Shown here piece by piece: positions 10,311 through 22,750 of a stretch of DNA of 64,000 nucleotides. The DNA is from Emydura subglobosa (Eukaryota > Chordata > Testudines > Chelidae): contig ML680098.1 of the NCBI GenBank assembly GCA_007922225.1, positions 1,922,001 to 1,986,000 on the forward strand. The letters run 5' to 3'. Within the stretch, counting starts at the first letter, position 1. Each line of letters starts with the position of its first letter. A program made the position numbers and the translations under genes. The notes beneath the pieces are model-generated. The model was not told the origin of the DNA. It saw nothing but the letters and a program-made list of their open reading frames with translations, and ran no database searches.

Positions 10311-12287
10311 AACAGCCACAACTGTTCAGTGTATTTGTTTCATATCTCATCTGAAGATAAACACCTCTACCGGCTCCGTGCTTCCTATAACAGTGTTGAG
10401 GAATGGATTACATGTGGACTCAAAAGTGTCCACCTACTGAATCGCTAACACTGCTACCTTCAGCACCTGGCTGTTCCTTGGAAAGCAATATCAGAACAGG
10501 CTTATTTGCAGCTCCTCCCCGTTATGAGGACAGTGAAAGTAGCAATTGTAGGAACCACTGGAGTGATGTCACTGAGGCTATAAATATATGCTGGCTTGCA
10601 CTGACTATGCTACTTGTTACCCCAGCCATTTCCCTGTAGAGGAATGAAAGCTCACCAAGAAGTTTTGTGCTTGCCCAACTGTTTTCATGGGTGTGTGCCT
10701 CAGAGGTCTTGGCAGATCAGGGACAAATTTTAAGTCCAGCTCCTAAGGAAATAGCCATTCAAGGTATTGGGCCTGATTCAGTTCCCACCAAAGTCCATGG
10801 ACTGTTCCCCTTGACCTTACTAGAGGTTGTATCTGCCCTTAATACAAACAGATAAGCTTGTCAAAACATTCAGCCAAACACTAAAGAAGATGTTAAAAGT
10901 CATTTGTGAATGAGATTGGGAGGGATTGGGACAGGTGGTTGCCTTTCTTCCAATTGCTTACCATGAAGCATCACAAGCCTTTTTGTACATCTGTATGTAT
11001 GACAGGCAAGATGACCCACTTGTTTGCCCCAGATTGCCCTGATTAAATCAAGACAAGTCTCTAAAGAGTGCAGCCTTTTATATTTTGCGTGTGTGTATGT
11101 TTGGCCCAGTGAAGGGAATGCACCAAAAACCATTTGGAGTGAGGTCCCTTCCAACCCTAATCTTCTATGATTTTATGAAGAGACCCAGAAAATAATCTAA
11201 TAAATCGCAACAAGTGGACGAGGCAAGTCCAGCCACGGCAGAAGTTGCTACTCCTGTTACCATCTCCTGAAAGTAAGCTACCAACAAAACCGATAGGATT
11301 TCATGAGGTCCTGATGAAGGTATGCCCTCTCACTTATGAAATCTATGCCAGATAGAATAATGAAGAAGCTGGCATAGCATGTGATCCTCCTAAAAAGAGG
11401 AGAAGGAATGAGCTCTTTCTATTACTGACAACTAAGGCATATTCTTCTTTAGCCTTTGTCAGCAGAGCTGCCACTTTTGGATATAAAAGTTGCTAGATTG
11501 AGTCTCAGCCGGGAGAGACTAGAATTTGTATGACAAACACCCTGTACAACTCTAAAATTGCTCTTTCTTAGATTAGGAGGTTTGAGCCCAAGGTTATAGA
11601 TAATACTCCTCCAATTGACTTTGCTTGGAGGTTTGTGCATCCAAGGGTAAAAATTAGGTTCCTAGAACTTTAGTTACAGAGCTGCCTTGTCTTACAATTC
11701 TTTCCTTGATACCTTTCCTGCTAGAGGTTTGCTACTCTAGCAAAAATCTGATGCGAGATTCACCCATGCAGGTGCAAACATGGGGTTAAAAAAAAAATCC
11801 CCAAGGCTACAGCATGGCTCCTACTGTTACAGTCACCAATGGACCTTCACTGGTAGTGGATTCTATGTTCAATTTGTCAGTGTGAACACATCCTAGAAGT
11901 ATCACTAGTTGCTTTTTATTCAAACTTCTGAGAGAGTTGATAACTGTATTGGATTGTTGAGATCATGTCCAGAATAATAATTATGTACCTGATGTAATTA
12001 TTTTCTAATTAGAGTTGGTTTAAAAAGAGATGCATTTGTGTGTGAAAAACGTGTCTCTGTTATTCAATGAAAATTTTTCTAAATTTTCCCACTAACTATA
12101 GTTAAAGTAGTACTTATCATTTACCTCATTACTTTATTTCCCAGAAAATATCATTGAAAAAAAAGATGATATATCCCATAGAACTTTCATGGACAGTAAT
12201 GTTAACTAATAAAAGAGACTAGGGCTGCTGTCATTTTGAGGAATTCATAATCAGTGCAGGTTATTTCCAATCACATGTGGACTGATT
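10311..12287. other. Anonymous sequence
   Basis: No recognised gene. The open frames at 10403-10639, 10667-10855 and 10900-11154 are short and without domains. At 10774-10815 a 'GGGCCTGATTCAGTTCCCAC' word belongs to the dispersed old repeat class noted elsewhere. Confidence 0.4.
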
Positions 12288-12420
12288 GCTTATCTACATG
12301 GGGAAACGGACCTGCAGAACCATAATGGTGTAATTACATTGCTATAGCTATGCAAGTGTAGCTCCCCATGCGGATACTCCATTCTAGAATAAGTGTCTTT
12401 TTTTTGGTATAGTTCATTGC
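12288..12420. mobile_element. Partial MITE-like element
   Basis: It begins CTTATCTACATGGGGAAACG and later has ATTGCTATAGCTATGCAAGT and GTAGCTCCCCATGCGG, so CTACATGGGG is mirrored in part by CCCCATGCGG. A TTCTAGAATAAGTGTCTTTT segment follows. The layout resembles a turtle DNA element with 'CTTGTCTACATGGG' termini, but the right end is not clear. Confidence 0.45.
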
Positions 12421-13287
12421 TATAGAGCTGCCGCCAGCTGGGTCATCCTCCAGCCCCAGCTGCAGCCTGACAGATACACCTGCCTCAGTTTCCCCTTTAT
12501 TCACCTATGCTAAAGAATGCTGTCTTTTTTAATGGCAAATTCAAACCCTTTTATTCTTATAAAGCGCTACAGTCAGCAGAGCCCTCATAGTAAAAACAAA
12601 ACCTCTCAAAACCTCAAAGAAAAAACAAAATTACAACACAGCTGCTTTTTAATCCCATTCAAAGGTCACCATTCCCACGTTACTCACCCACAGGTCATTA
12701 ATGCACGTGTCCTGGCATATTTAGCCCCTGTGCTAAGGGCCTTCTCCCCAGGTCTCCTATCTGAGAGTTCCAAGGCCCATTTCTCTCCCATGAGTCTTCC
12801 GTAGCCTCAAGTCACATCTGCCACAACAAAGCTCCCTGTAGTGTTTCACTTCCCCAGGCTTCCTTGCCTGTGAGTCCTACCCCTGCACCTGGGAACCTCC
12901 CTCCAGAGTCATCCCTTGCTTATGGGCCTGGCTTACACTGACCAAACTGGTTCTTACCCTTCTGTCTAGGGACGAATATGCAAGCCTTCCCAAAACATAG
13001 CAGGATGCACCAGCACCAGCCAGTCCTCTCAGCAGCTCAGTTACTGTTCTCCTAAAGATCTTTCCCTTGGACAATTCTCTGCTTTTCCTTCTGTCTCACC
13101 TCTATTATCCAGCAGTGCTCACCTGCCCTTCATGACTCTTTCAGTCTCCCCTCTCAGGCAGTCTGCACCCACTCCTTCTCCCTTTTAAGGCCAGGTGCCC
13201 ACTCTTAAATCCAATGGGGAGACAGCTGATGAGTCACAGATGCACTGGATCCTGCTGCATCTTAAAGGGGCAAGTCATCCTGTGACA
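12421..13287 (-). mobile_element. LTR-like block, minus strand
   Basis: Read on the minus strand it starts TGTCACAGGATGACTTGCCC (plus end at 13287). About 100 bases in it has CCTTAAAAGGGAG (plus 13179-13190), a TATA-like site, then a GA-rich transcribed part and, near 12549, AGAATAAAAGGG as a polyadenylation-type signal. This promoter-then-polyA order is what an LTR shows. The left boundary is uncertain: TGCTATAGAGC near 12419 could be the other end, but flanks TTCAT and CTTAT match at only three of five bases. Confidence 0.5.
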
Positions 13288-16084
13288 CTTATGTCACTTC
13301 AAGTTTGAAGATGACTAAAAACAAAGCAATTGAACAGAGTAACTGAGCTGAGGGAAAAAGTCTTTAAACTCATTGTCCAAATTCAGCCATGGTACAACTG
13401 CAGAGTTCAATTAAGTTACATCAGGGATGAATGTGGTGCATGTTTTGCCTCTAAGTGAAAAGGAGACAAAACAGGATATATAGTCCCTGCCTTGAAGAGT
13501 TTACAAGGTGAGGGCTAGATTCTAACATGGACATGGGCCCATGCAAGGACATAAGGAGTAGTAAGAACCGCCTTATATTCCTGTATGGGTCACTGGACTT
13601 TTGTTCCAGCCAGGTGTAAGCTGGCAGTCAAATCTGGAGCAGCTGGTGAGGTAGAAAGGAAAGAATGGAGCTTTTGCTCCAACTCCCAAATTTCCTGGTC
13701 AGCATAGCTGTGCAGATGAGGGGTGCGGGAGGATGCATTGTAAATTGCTGCTGGCAAACTATTCCCACATTCTTTTCCTTTGTGCCTTTCAGGAGGTATC
13801 CTGTGCTGGATCTGGGATAGCACAGCTCCACACTACCTTGTACGCAGGGCTTGTGGCAAAGCCACAATCTAGCCCTTGGTCTTAGACCCACAGTTATAAA
13901 TTCATGAATAAAATAAACACGAGGAATATGTAGTAATGGCAAAGAAACAGAGAAGTATCTGTTGACCTGAACACCATTTTACAACAAAATCTTAACCTCA
14001 TATCCCTGGGAAGTCAAATGAAGTTTATCAGGTCTAAATCTCCTGTATTATCATCATTGACCATGTTGTAAGTTGCCAGGTTCTGAAACGCCTCATTTCC
14101 TGGAAGATAAACATGCCAGTTTTGTAGAGATACTGAAAAAGTGGTATAGTACCTTATATTGCATACTCCAGCACTAACAGTGTCATTCAGCTGCATTCCA
14201 TACAACGTGCAAAACACAGAGTACTAACTAGATGTTAGCACAAACCACTAGTGCTAGTACATATAGCGCCGTTCACAAGTAAAGTGAGGCATAATTACTA
14301 GATGCAAATGAGATGTACGAACACATGCAAACAAGGGTAAGAAACAAAGTGATCTTTGAGCATAGACTGAAGCATGTGTCATGTGTTCTGAAGTTTGTGG
14401 CAAACACAAATGAAAAATATTCAAATAAAAAGGTAAAATTTAAGTTTGTTTTTAAAATCAAGATTCAAATCAGCTGCACAAATATCCTATACACAAATAT
14501 CCTGCACAAATATCCAGGGAATGCCAAGGGAACATATTTTATTTTGAATCAGCTTCAATTTCATAAACCAAATTCAGTGTCACGTCTGTTGCAGGTTATT
14601 GACCTGTGTCTGCTTTATTAATACAGATCAACGGAAATTAGGCTCTAACTCACTTAGATGCTTTTGCAAATCCCATAACTAGAGGCTGATTCTGTTTCCT
14701 CATGATTTCTAGGTGTTCTTTTCATTTTGGTGCCTTTATAGTACATAGGGAAATTTCAGTGCTGTGCTCTGAATTGCTTTCTTCACTCTCACTTGGAGTC
14801 TCTATGTTCAAATGTGGGTATTTTTTTTTCCAAATAAGCTTCTTGGATTTGCCTTCCTAGCAGTTGTACCTTAACTTCCTCTGCACATCCATCCAACATG
14901 ACCACTCGCCTGGTCTTTTATAACAGTATCATATATCTGCTGAGCAGCCCAGTATACTGTAGTGAGAACATCCTAACTTTCTTTGAGATTTTGCTGGGCA
15001 CTGCTTGTTTTTAAACTGCATTTGTTAGTTTCTCTGCTGTTTCCCCCTAGCCATATCCACCATCTTTCTCAGTGTATCCTTGTGTGTCAATAGCTACAGT
15101 AACTGTGTGTTTCTTGTTGATTTCACCCTCACCTGAATATGTTCTGTGAAGCACAGTAGGACCAGAACTGTGGATCCTCAGCCTAATCTTGGCCCTGATT
15201 TAGGAACATCCTTAAGTTTATTTAACATTAAGCACAGGAGTACTCCACTGACATCAGTAGGACTAAAGTTAGACACATCAAGGGCCCTGCTGAATCAGCA
15301 TTCTTCTGCAGAGAGTTTGTGCAGTTAGCTGTAGCTGCTGATGCAGTGCAGTTCTGAAGATTGGCTGGAGTGGGGGGTCTGGGCACACTTCTGAATCACC
15401 CACGTTTGTATAACTTTGTGCATAGTTCATGAGTTGTGGTCTGTATAGGGGTCAGGACTTGGCCCCTGATGTCCGGTAGAGTGATTGCTTATTAATGATC
15501 GATAGCCCTGCAGTTATGATGAAGGGCTGTAACTTTGAAGTGCTACTGAAGAATTAAAGGAACTATGTTCCTAGAATTCAAGAATTTTTTAGGAAGTTCA
15601 ATCATGCTCTTTTCCAAGTCTGTTCTCATTCAGAGAAGCCATGGATTTCTTCTGAACAAGACACAATAGCCTCGGTTCAAGAGTCTGCTCTGGAAACCAC
15701 GCTTGCAAATCCTTGCTGGCAGCTTAGAAAAACACAACAACTTGTTTACATTCCCTCAATATGCCTCATGGCTCATCTTGTGGACCAATTAGTTTGAAAA
15801 GTTTTATCCAGAAATACATTAACTGTTCATATGTTTTAGTTAATAGATATGAGGGACTTGGGAGCTAAAGTAATGATAGTGTAGACAGCCTCTCCCCCAA
15901 TCGATGGTACTTTATCTTACTGTTACATTGTTGTCATGTTTGTTATGTTGTATCTGATTGGGAATAGGGTGATTTAGAAGGAAGTTCCATCCTGTCTGAG
16001 GTATTGGAGTTGTTACTTGCAGTGTGCCAATAAATCCCTATGATATCTATGAGCAAGTATTACACTAAAGCTTTCCATTGCCGT
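13288..16084. other. Anonymous sequence with a few old repeat words
   Basis: No gene is recognised; minus-strand frames at 13590-13942 have no domain. At 15175-15300 is a decayed copy of the palindromic repeat class (TGGCCCTGATTTAGG, ATTAAGCACAGGAGTACTCC, CTGACATCAGTAGG, CCCTGCTGAATCAGC). Confidence 0.45.
14474..14517. repeat. Short direct repeat, three near-copies
   Basis: The word CACAAATATCC occurs three times in about 44 bases, with CTGCA or CTATA between the copies. It is probably a slippage product. Confidence 0.8.
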
Positions 16085-16350
16085 GTTGCCAACTCTCATT
16101 ATTTTGCCATGAATCTTGTGGTATTTGGTTTTTTTAAAAAAGCTTCAGCTCCTGGAATCATGTGATTAAGTAAAAATCTCTAGGATTTGTTTTTTAAATA
16201 GTAAGTTTTTAGTCATCATGCTTGTGGTGCAAAGGTTGTAAAACCAAAGTAAACCCTCAGGACTCAGAGTCAAAGACAGACAACCCAACATTTTTAAAAG
16301 ATCTCATTATATTTTGGGACTTAACTCATGATTTTTGACAGCGTTGGGCT
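16085..16350. repeat. Interspersed repeat of unknown class
   Basis: It opens with GTTGCCAACTCTCATTATTT and closes with CTCATGATTTTTGACAGCGT, with CAGCTCCTGGAATCATGTGA between. I recognise this combination as a repeat common in turtle and other sauropsid DNA, but I cannot name the family. It is AT-rich and non-coding. Confidence 0.5.
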
Positions 16351-18664
16351 GTTCACACTGCAACTTCTTCAGTCAGGCTCAGTCAGGTTTTGAATCAGAG
16401 GATTTGGGCCAAGTTTCATTGAAGTTGAGGATACAGGTGTGGTGTGCGTGTTGGCCCACTCTGTCAAAGGTAAATGGCAATAGCTGGTAGGTGGATGAAG
16501 ATCCTCCATGGAGAATGACAAAATCCTTCAATGATCATTCAGAAGGGAAAAAAACATGGGGCAGGAGAAAATATCAGATATTATCATTGAGGCTTCCAGC
16601 TAATTTAGTGTTTGCTTAATGTTTAATAGTTATGTAGAAGAATGGGGTGGAAAATTAAGGAAAAAAAATCAAAGTTGTTTCCATCTGACAGGATTTAAAA
16701 GCAGATCCATTTTTCTTTGTGAAGTTTAGTTGAAATTAGTTAATTTTATTTCAAAACATCAAAAGGATTATTGACGCTCTTTGTTTGCTGAAAAGCAGGT
16801 TCCTGTAAACAAGTTTAGATTACTTTTTCTACGTTTTTATCAAAGTGAATCAGAACTGTGCAGTGTTTCCAGACACTTTTCATTCTTAAAAACCCTCCCT
16901 ACCATTTCATTTGAAAAATTTTCAACCAGCTCTGCTATTTTAGGGGCCTGATTCACAGCCCAGGAACACTATGGAAAGAATTTAATTGATCCCTGTAGGT
17001 TCAGAAGTGGCTTAAATGGGCAGGTCCATGCAGGACCAGTAATTTAGAAAAAACAGTCACTTATTGGCCCAAAGCCGCTCAATGACCACTTGAATGGACC
17101 CGCAGGAGCTGGATTAACTTCAGCCCTCGAGCTAATCTATCTCTTGTACATTTGTGAGGTAACAAGAACCCACACATTACAAATATCTAATAGATCTGTG
17201 GTTCTGGTCCCTTTCTGTGGTTATACTACTTTAGTTACAGTGGGAAAGAGAGATGTGATGTTTGAAACTTGTAATTCTCATACCTTTGTTTTCTGTACTT
17301 TACCTTTAACATTTTAGTAACTGTGCAGCCATTTTGTTCTCAGTTGCTATGCCCTGATAGAACACATATATACTGTACTCCGTCATGACATGGTTTGTTC
17401 TTTCTTGTTTTTCTTAAGGAACTTAATTCTGCAAGAATGTTTTGCTACCTGTGTAGGAAAATTTAAGAGTGATAGAGCTGGCTAAAAATGAGTATTTGAA
17501 AAAAGAAGTGTGTCTCTTTTAAAAAAAAGATTCAAGACTAGCTTGGGTTAACAGGTGAAGTTAGTTGGTTTTTGTTCATTAAGTACTTTGACATCAAGGA
17601 GGTGTTTCACAATGAATGTGAGACAAGAAAAGGGACTTGCAAATTTCCTCTAAAATTCAAAGATTTAGGTTTTATAAACAAGAAATAAACCTTTTCAGAC
17701 GACATAAAAGTCCTCCTTCAAATCTTTGCCCAAAACTCAGATGGAACACTGAGGTTCATCAACATTTTTCTTCTTCTCTTTGCATACAGATTCTTATCCG
17801 AAGCAGTAATCAACATATGAAAAGAGAATCTCTAGTAAGACCCACCAGGGTTCGGTGAACAGCAGATCTTTGAGTGCTTTTCTTACACCAGTTGTAAGAA
17901 TTTGAGGCCTCTATATTTGTCCATCTTATTTTTATTACCTTTTAATATGCTATTATTATGTTTGTGACTTTCAATAAAAATACCAACCAGTCAATCATGC
18001 AAAAAAGGCTTATACTAAAGTATTACTTTCATCATTCACATCCCCAGCTTCTAGCTTTGTTCTTACTCCACCATTCATGATATGAGGCTGTTCTGGCAGT
18101 ATGTATATTTTAACACACTCATCAAGTGAAGAACCCAGTCATTGCATAATAAAGAAACAGGGCGTGTACTGCAAGTCACCATGCGATATAGAAGCAGTGA
18201 CTATACAATGGATATTTGAAATCATTTGTTGTGCAATTGGTAGCAACTAATATGGAGCAACTAATATGGAGACTTTTTTCAAAGCAGTTGCAAGGTGTTT
18301 AAAAGGGATTGCTTTTACATATTAGTGGATTGGAAGTTAATAAATTAATGATTTAGGGGCCTATTTTCCATTCTATTAAAATAAATTGCTCAAGGTTTTT
18401 CTGAACAGTTAATCACTTCTTTTCATTGTTTTTAAAAAGGCCCATAATATATATATTGTGGATGATGAAATACAGTACCTATGTCAGACATATTGCCTGG
18501 TGTTATTCATCCAGGGAGAGAGAAAGGGAAAGATAATTTCCTCCAAGATGGCCCATTAGCATGCCCTCCTTGAGGCTTTGCAGCCAAGTTTCTTTTCCTC
18601 ATGGTTTAATTTCCTAATTCACTTAATGCAGATTTGTCATCAAAGTCTCAGCGTTTCATCCAAG
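16351..18664. other. Anonymous sequence
   Basis: No recognised gene or element. There is a 14-bp tandem duplication of AGCAACTAATATGG at about 18242-18269. A TTCAATAAAAATACC word near 17970 looks like a polyadenylation signal, but there is no supporting exon. Confidence 0.45.
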
Positions 18665-19506
18665 CGGTGTTAAGCCAAGGATATTATCTAGTAGTGAAAG
18701 TGACAATGTATGGTACCTGAGCCCAGATAATATGGAACACAGACACATTAAGGACCTGGAGAAAAGCAACATCCCCTGTATGCAACAGCGGCAGTCAAAA
18801 AAAGCTAACAGAATGTTGGGAATCATTAGGAAAAGGATAGATAATAAGACAGAAAATATCATATTGCCTCTTTATAAATCCATGGTACACCCACTTCTTG
18901 AATACTATGTGCAGATCTGGTTGCCTCATCTCAAAAGAGATGTATTGGAATTGGAAAAGGTACAGAAAAAGGCAACAAAAATAAAAAGCTTCCATATGAG
19001 GAGAGGTTAATATAATCGGGACTTTTTCAGCTAGGAAAAGAGAAGACTAAGGGGGATATGACAGAGGTCTATAAAATCATGACTGGTGTGGAGAAAGTAT
19101 AAAAGGAAGTGTTATTTACTCCTTCTCATAACACAAACTAGGAGTCACCAAATGAAATTAATTGGCAGCAGGTTTAAAACCAACAAAAGGAAGTATTTCT
19201 TCACACAACTCAGAATCAACCTGTGGAAACCCTTACCAGAGGATGTTGTGAAGGCCAAGACTATAACGGGGTTCAAAAAAGAACTAGATACGTTCAAGGA
19301 GGATAGATCCATCAATGGCTTTTAGCCAGATGGGCAGGGATTACTGTTTGCCAGAAGATGGGAATGGGCATAGGGATGGATCACTCGATGTTTACCTGTT
19401 CTGTTCATTTCCTCTGAAGCACCTGGCATTGGCCACTGTCTGAAGACAAGATACTGGACTAGATGGACCATTGGGCAGACTGAGTATGGTGGTTCTTATG
19501 TTCTTA
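18665..19506 (+). mobile_element. CR1 LINE 3' end, RT C-terminus and 3' UTR
   Basis: The frame at 18732-19010 includes ANRMLGIIRKRIDNKTENI, LPLYKSMVHPLLEYYVQIW and LPHLKRDVLELEKVQKKAT, the characteristic C-terminal part of CR1 ORF2 after the catalytic palm. The following 500 bases hold a second decayed coding stretch (VKAKTITGFKKELDTF near 19248-19295) and the 3' untranslated region ACTAGATGGACCATTGGGCA. It ends with the tail GTTCTTATGTTCTTA at about 19492-19506, which marks the true 3' end. The 5' side is truncated and frameshifts occur near 19010, so this copy cannot move. Confidence 0.92.
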
Positions 19507-21184
19507 ACTGTATGTGCATATGTAATCCTAGCTGCAAAGCAGTGTCTCAGCTCCTCCCCACTCTGTGAAGTGAAGTGGTGGAACCTCTAAAAGAAGTGGT
19601 GTCAGTTTACGTGACCATACTTAACCAGGGAGCAGTTCAAAGAGGAGGCCTTGATTAAGCGTTTCAATTAAAAACAAAAGCTGGCTACTGAATCTGGGTG
19701 TTCACCTTCAAATATCACTGGAATGAGCATGAAGATCTAGCAGAGAAAAAGAGGGGAATCTTAAGAAGGAAAGAGTGTTCTGGGAACAAACCTGAATGAT
19801 GATTAGCGGACACAACACTGATCCTGATTTGCCCTGAGCTGACTTGACAGCCGAGTTGTGGTCAGCAGTGTATCTGCCAGCTGGACTCTACAGTGGTGTT
19901 CATGGTAATGTTTTTTAGTTAAGAAATACCTCGAGAGGTGACAGGCACAGTGGTGTAACTATGGCCAGCGAATGAATTTGCTAGACCTGCTATGGCTCTT
20001 TCTATGGCACTTAACCTTTAACTGCACTTACTTACTTTATTTTTGAATACTCTGCTTGACATTAAGCATAGAGATGGGTTGAACTCAACATCCCCAAACT
20101 TTGGGATAGGAGTGAGTGTTCTGAAACCCACATATAGATCCTAATATTGAAAAAAGGTTCTGCCTCTATGATGAGCCAAAATAAAACCTCCGAGCCAAAC
20201 ACCTCTGAACCTCAGAAGATTCTGACGCCCTTGAAGAGACGCCCTCTGAACAGAGCCCATGGAGTCGGACTCACAACCTGGGCTATAAATTGTTCTCTCT
20301 TTTAGGCAAGAGTGTCTTATTCTACCCATCTACGAAGCCCTACTTATGTCAGGCAACAGCAATAATGATGCAGTGATATTCAGGCAGTAAGAATGTCCCC
20401 TATTGTTTCAATGTCTGTAGCAACTGCAGTTCTGGATACAGTGATGTTGCTCTGTGAGGACAGAAAGAAAAGTGACTATGCTATAAGTGTAATTATTCAT
20501 CCAAGAGATGCTTCTTATTTTTCACCCCAGATAAGCTATGCAATGTGATTAAATTAGATTTCTTATATTGTTCACTGACTTTTGGTAAATTGCACCTTTG
20601 ATTTCTGGTCCAATGAAAAGGTGCTAATTACCTTCTTAAGTGCTCATTTAATGTTCAGCAGTGACAAAATATTAGTGCAGCAGACTGCATACTGGAACCT
20701 TCGATAGGTTTCTCTCTGGCTGCTTTCTTTCATCCTCTCCACTATTTTCTCTACCCCAAGTCTTAATTCTTCTGCACCCCAATAAGTCTGCAACGTTGTT
20801 TGCTGCAATTGGCTATATTTTAACCAAGTTAAAAAAATCGTATCCCCTCTAGAAGTCTCTCTTTCACTGCCCATTTCCGATTGGGATTTTTTTATTAGCG
20901 GCAGACTAGTGAACCTAAAGCTGCCAGGGCAGCTACCTCCTCTCAGTGCAAGGAAGTATTTGGAAGTATGGTTTTCTTCAAGGAAACCCTTCACTCCAGC
21001 CAGGCACAGCCTGCCCATGCACAGCCTGTACCTTCTGCAATTTATTATTACTTCCCCACTCTGCTGCTGCCCATATTTTTTGAGTCACTAGCACTTTAAG
21101 GTTGAGATATTTACATGAGCAAATCCCACTGAAATTAATGGAAGTTGTTATTACCACCTGGCCCAGTCTCCCTTTGAGATAGTC
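19507..21184. other. Mostly anonymous; one old repeat around 20065-20250
   Basis: At 20065-20250 the words GAGATGGGTTGAACTCAACA, CCAAACTTTGGGATAGG and CTCCGAGCCAAACACC belong to an old family that also occurs reversed at 35300-35460 (CCAATCCAAACAACCCC, GGGCCCATCTCTGC). A minus-strand frame of 124 codons at 20644-21018 has no domain I can name; it could be a decayed retroelement but this is unsupported. Confidence 0.4.
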
Positions 21185-21520
21185 ACCAGTCTATGGCGGG
21201 CGTATCCAATTGCTGGGTTCCACAAGCTTCTAAGCTAGCTGGATCTAGGCTGCATCTAATCAATGTTTCTAGCCCTGGGCTAGGCTCCTAGGCTGAGACC
21301 TCTTGTCTGAGCCCTTCCTGGGAACATGGAACTCTGCAGTCCAGCTGCCCCAGACCCTGAAACCAGTGCCTCTGGCCTCCCAACCCCCCTAATTGCTTAC
21401 ATATGCTCTCTCACCATTGCTGGGGCACTCTGGCTTCTCATTTAAAATAGCAGGCAAGCAAGGAACAGGTTATACAAAGGACTTTCTTAACAACAATCAC
21501 ATTTACTCTTAAAAGCTCTA
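21185..21520 (-). mobile_element. Possible LTR fragment (polyA/U5 part)
   Basis: Read on the minus strand it has AAGAGTAAATGTGATTGTTG and then a GC-rich stretch ending with GGAACCCAGCAATTGGATAC. This recalls the AAGAATAAATGTGCTGGC region of the LTR at 30478-31127. No TG...CA ends are visible, so this is a weak call. Confidence 0.3.
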
Positions 21521-21679
21521 CAGAGTGACAGATATTAGCATAATAACAAAAATTCTGAGACGCACCTCTCCGTAGTCTGATCTCATCTAAAATATCTCAC
21601 CACACCTACCTTCATCGGTCCAGTGACCACCCCAAACAATCTGTTATCTACAGCCAGGCACTCAGAAATCACAGAATAT

Positions 21680-22750
21680 GCTCAGAGGAGAAAGTCCGAG
21701 ATATACACCTTAACTGACTCCAAACTGCCTTCATTAAACAAGGACGCTGCACCAGAGAAACAGATTGCATCATGGAAAGGCCATTGAAATACCCCAAGAG
21801 AACTTGCTTCAATACAGAAATAAACTCCCCTCAAACTGCACACTCCTAGTTGATAGCTACCACCCCACACTGGAACCCATACGGGGTATCATCAAATGAC
21901 TATAACCCATACTTGACGGGGACCACATCCTGAAAGAAATCTTTCCTGAACCCACTCTTCGGGCCTTCAAACAACCCCCCAATCTCAACATCAGAAGTAA
22001 GCTCCGCACAGCCCAGGGCACATCAACTCAAAGGGGCACCAGACCCTGCCAGAACAACAGATGCAAAACCTGCAGTCATATTTCCACTGCTACAATGATC
22101 AACCCCCGCCATCCCCCGTCCCCACAACACATGTGGTGTAATGCATCCCATTGCATTGAATGTGGGTGAAACCAATAGCAACTATGTGAAACCAGACAAT
22201 CACTATGCTCTTGAATGAACTTGCACAGGAAAATGATAAAAGACAAAACCACCACATCACCTGTGGGTGAATACTTTTCACAAAGCAATAACTCTGTCTA
22301 AACTCTCAGTCCTCTTCCTCAAAGGAAACCTGCACTGCACTTTCAAAAGACAAACTGGGGAGTTTAAATTCATAACTTTGCTAGACAATAAAAATCATGG
22401 AATGAATAGAGACACAGGATTTATGGCATATTACAACTCACTAACACCCTCCCCCAGCTACCTTCCCCTACACTTGCCTCCCCCCACTTCCTTTCCTCCC
22501 TGTGACTGGAGGGGTGTTAATGGGCCACTTCACCTTGCTCTCTTGAAATATGTGTTAACTATGTATGCTATCTGTTCCACATTGCATTTAGCTATGACAC
22601 CCCTGAGACGTTTCCCAGACCTGAAGAAGAGCTCTGTGTAACTGGAAAGCTTGTCTCTCTCATCAACAGAAATTGGTCCAATAAAAGATATTACCTCACC
22701 CACCTTGTCTCTAATATCCTGGGACTAACATGGCTACAGCAACACTTCTT
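21680..22750 (+). mobile_element. Penelope-like retroelement, 3' half, decayed
   Basis: Penelope-like elements encode a reverse transcriptase followed by a GIY-YIG endonuclease. Here the RT-to-endonuclease linker, the endonuclease remnant and the 3' tail can be followed in order. The tail (22640-22750) has GAAAGCTTGTCTCTCTCATC, ATTGGTCCAATAAAAGATAT, CCTCACCCACCTTGTCTCT and TCCTGGGACTAACATGGCTA, a tail seen alone and reversed at 4683-4755. RT-like sequence upstream of 21680 was not recognised, so the copy is 5'-truncated. The C-rich block at 22445-22500 is a low-complexity insert or part of the 3' UTR. It is not capable of movement. Confidence 0.75.
21855..22450 (+). pseudogene. GIY-YIG endonuclease-domain remnant of the Penelope-like element
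   Basis: In one reading phase (codons starting at positions divisible by 3) the segment before the endonuclease reads HILKEIFPEPTLRAFKQPPN, then GTRPCQNNRCKTCSHIS. The cysteine spacing C-x4-C-x2-C-x-H is typical of the linker before the Penelope endonuclease. Further on are MNLHRKMIKDK (22215) and SPVGEYFSQS in the same phase. Near 22299 a stop and a +1 shift move the reading to LFLKGNLHCTFKRQTGEFKF and NHGMNRDTGFMAYYN (ends near 22440), the usual C-terminus. Stops also fall near 21895 and 22150-22200, where the catalytic GIY and YIG motifs should be; only GETNSNY in another frame hints at the YIGET region. It is a clear pseudogene. Confidence 0.72.

Noticed and set aside
14474..14517. CRISPR-like short repeat series
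   Set aside because: Only three short direct repeats with 5-base gaps in vertebrate-type DNA; spacers absent.
17960..17985. AATAAA signal as a gene 3' end
   Set aside because: No upstream exon or GT-rich downstream element with support.
4935..19506. The two CR1 fragments as one element split by a 12.8-kb insertion
   Set aside because: They share orientation and complementary parts, but the interval holds many independent old repeats and neither junction shows matching CR1 sequence.
20644..21018. Minus-strand frame of 124 codons as a possible LINE remnant
   Set aside because: I could not match any conserved retroelement motif with confidence.
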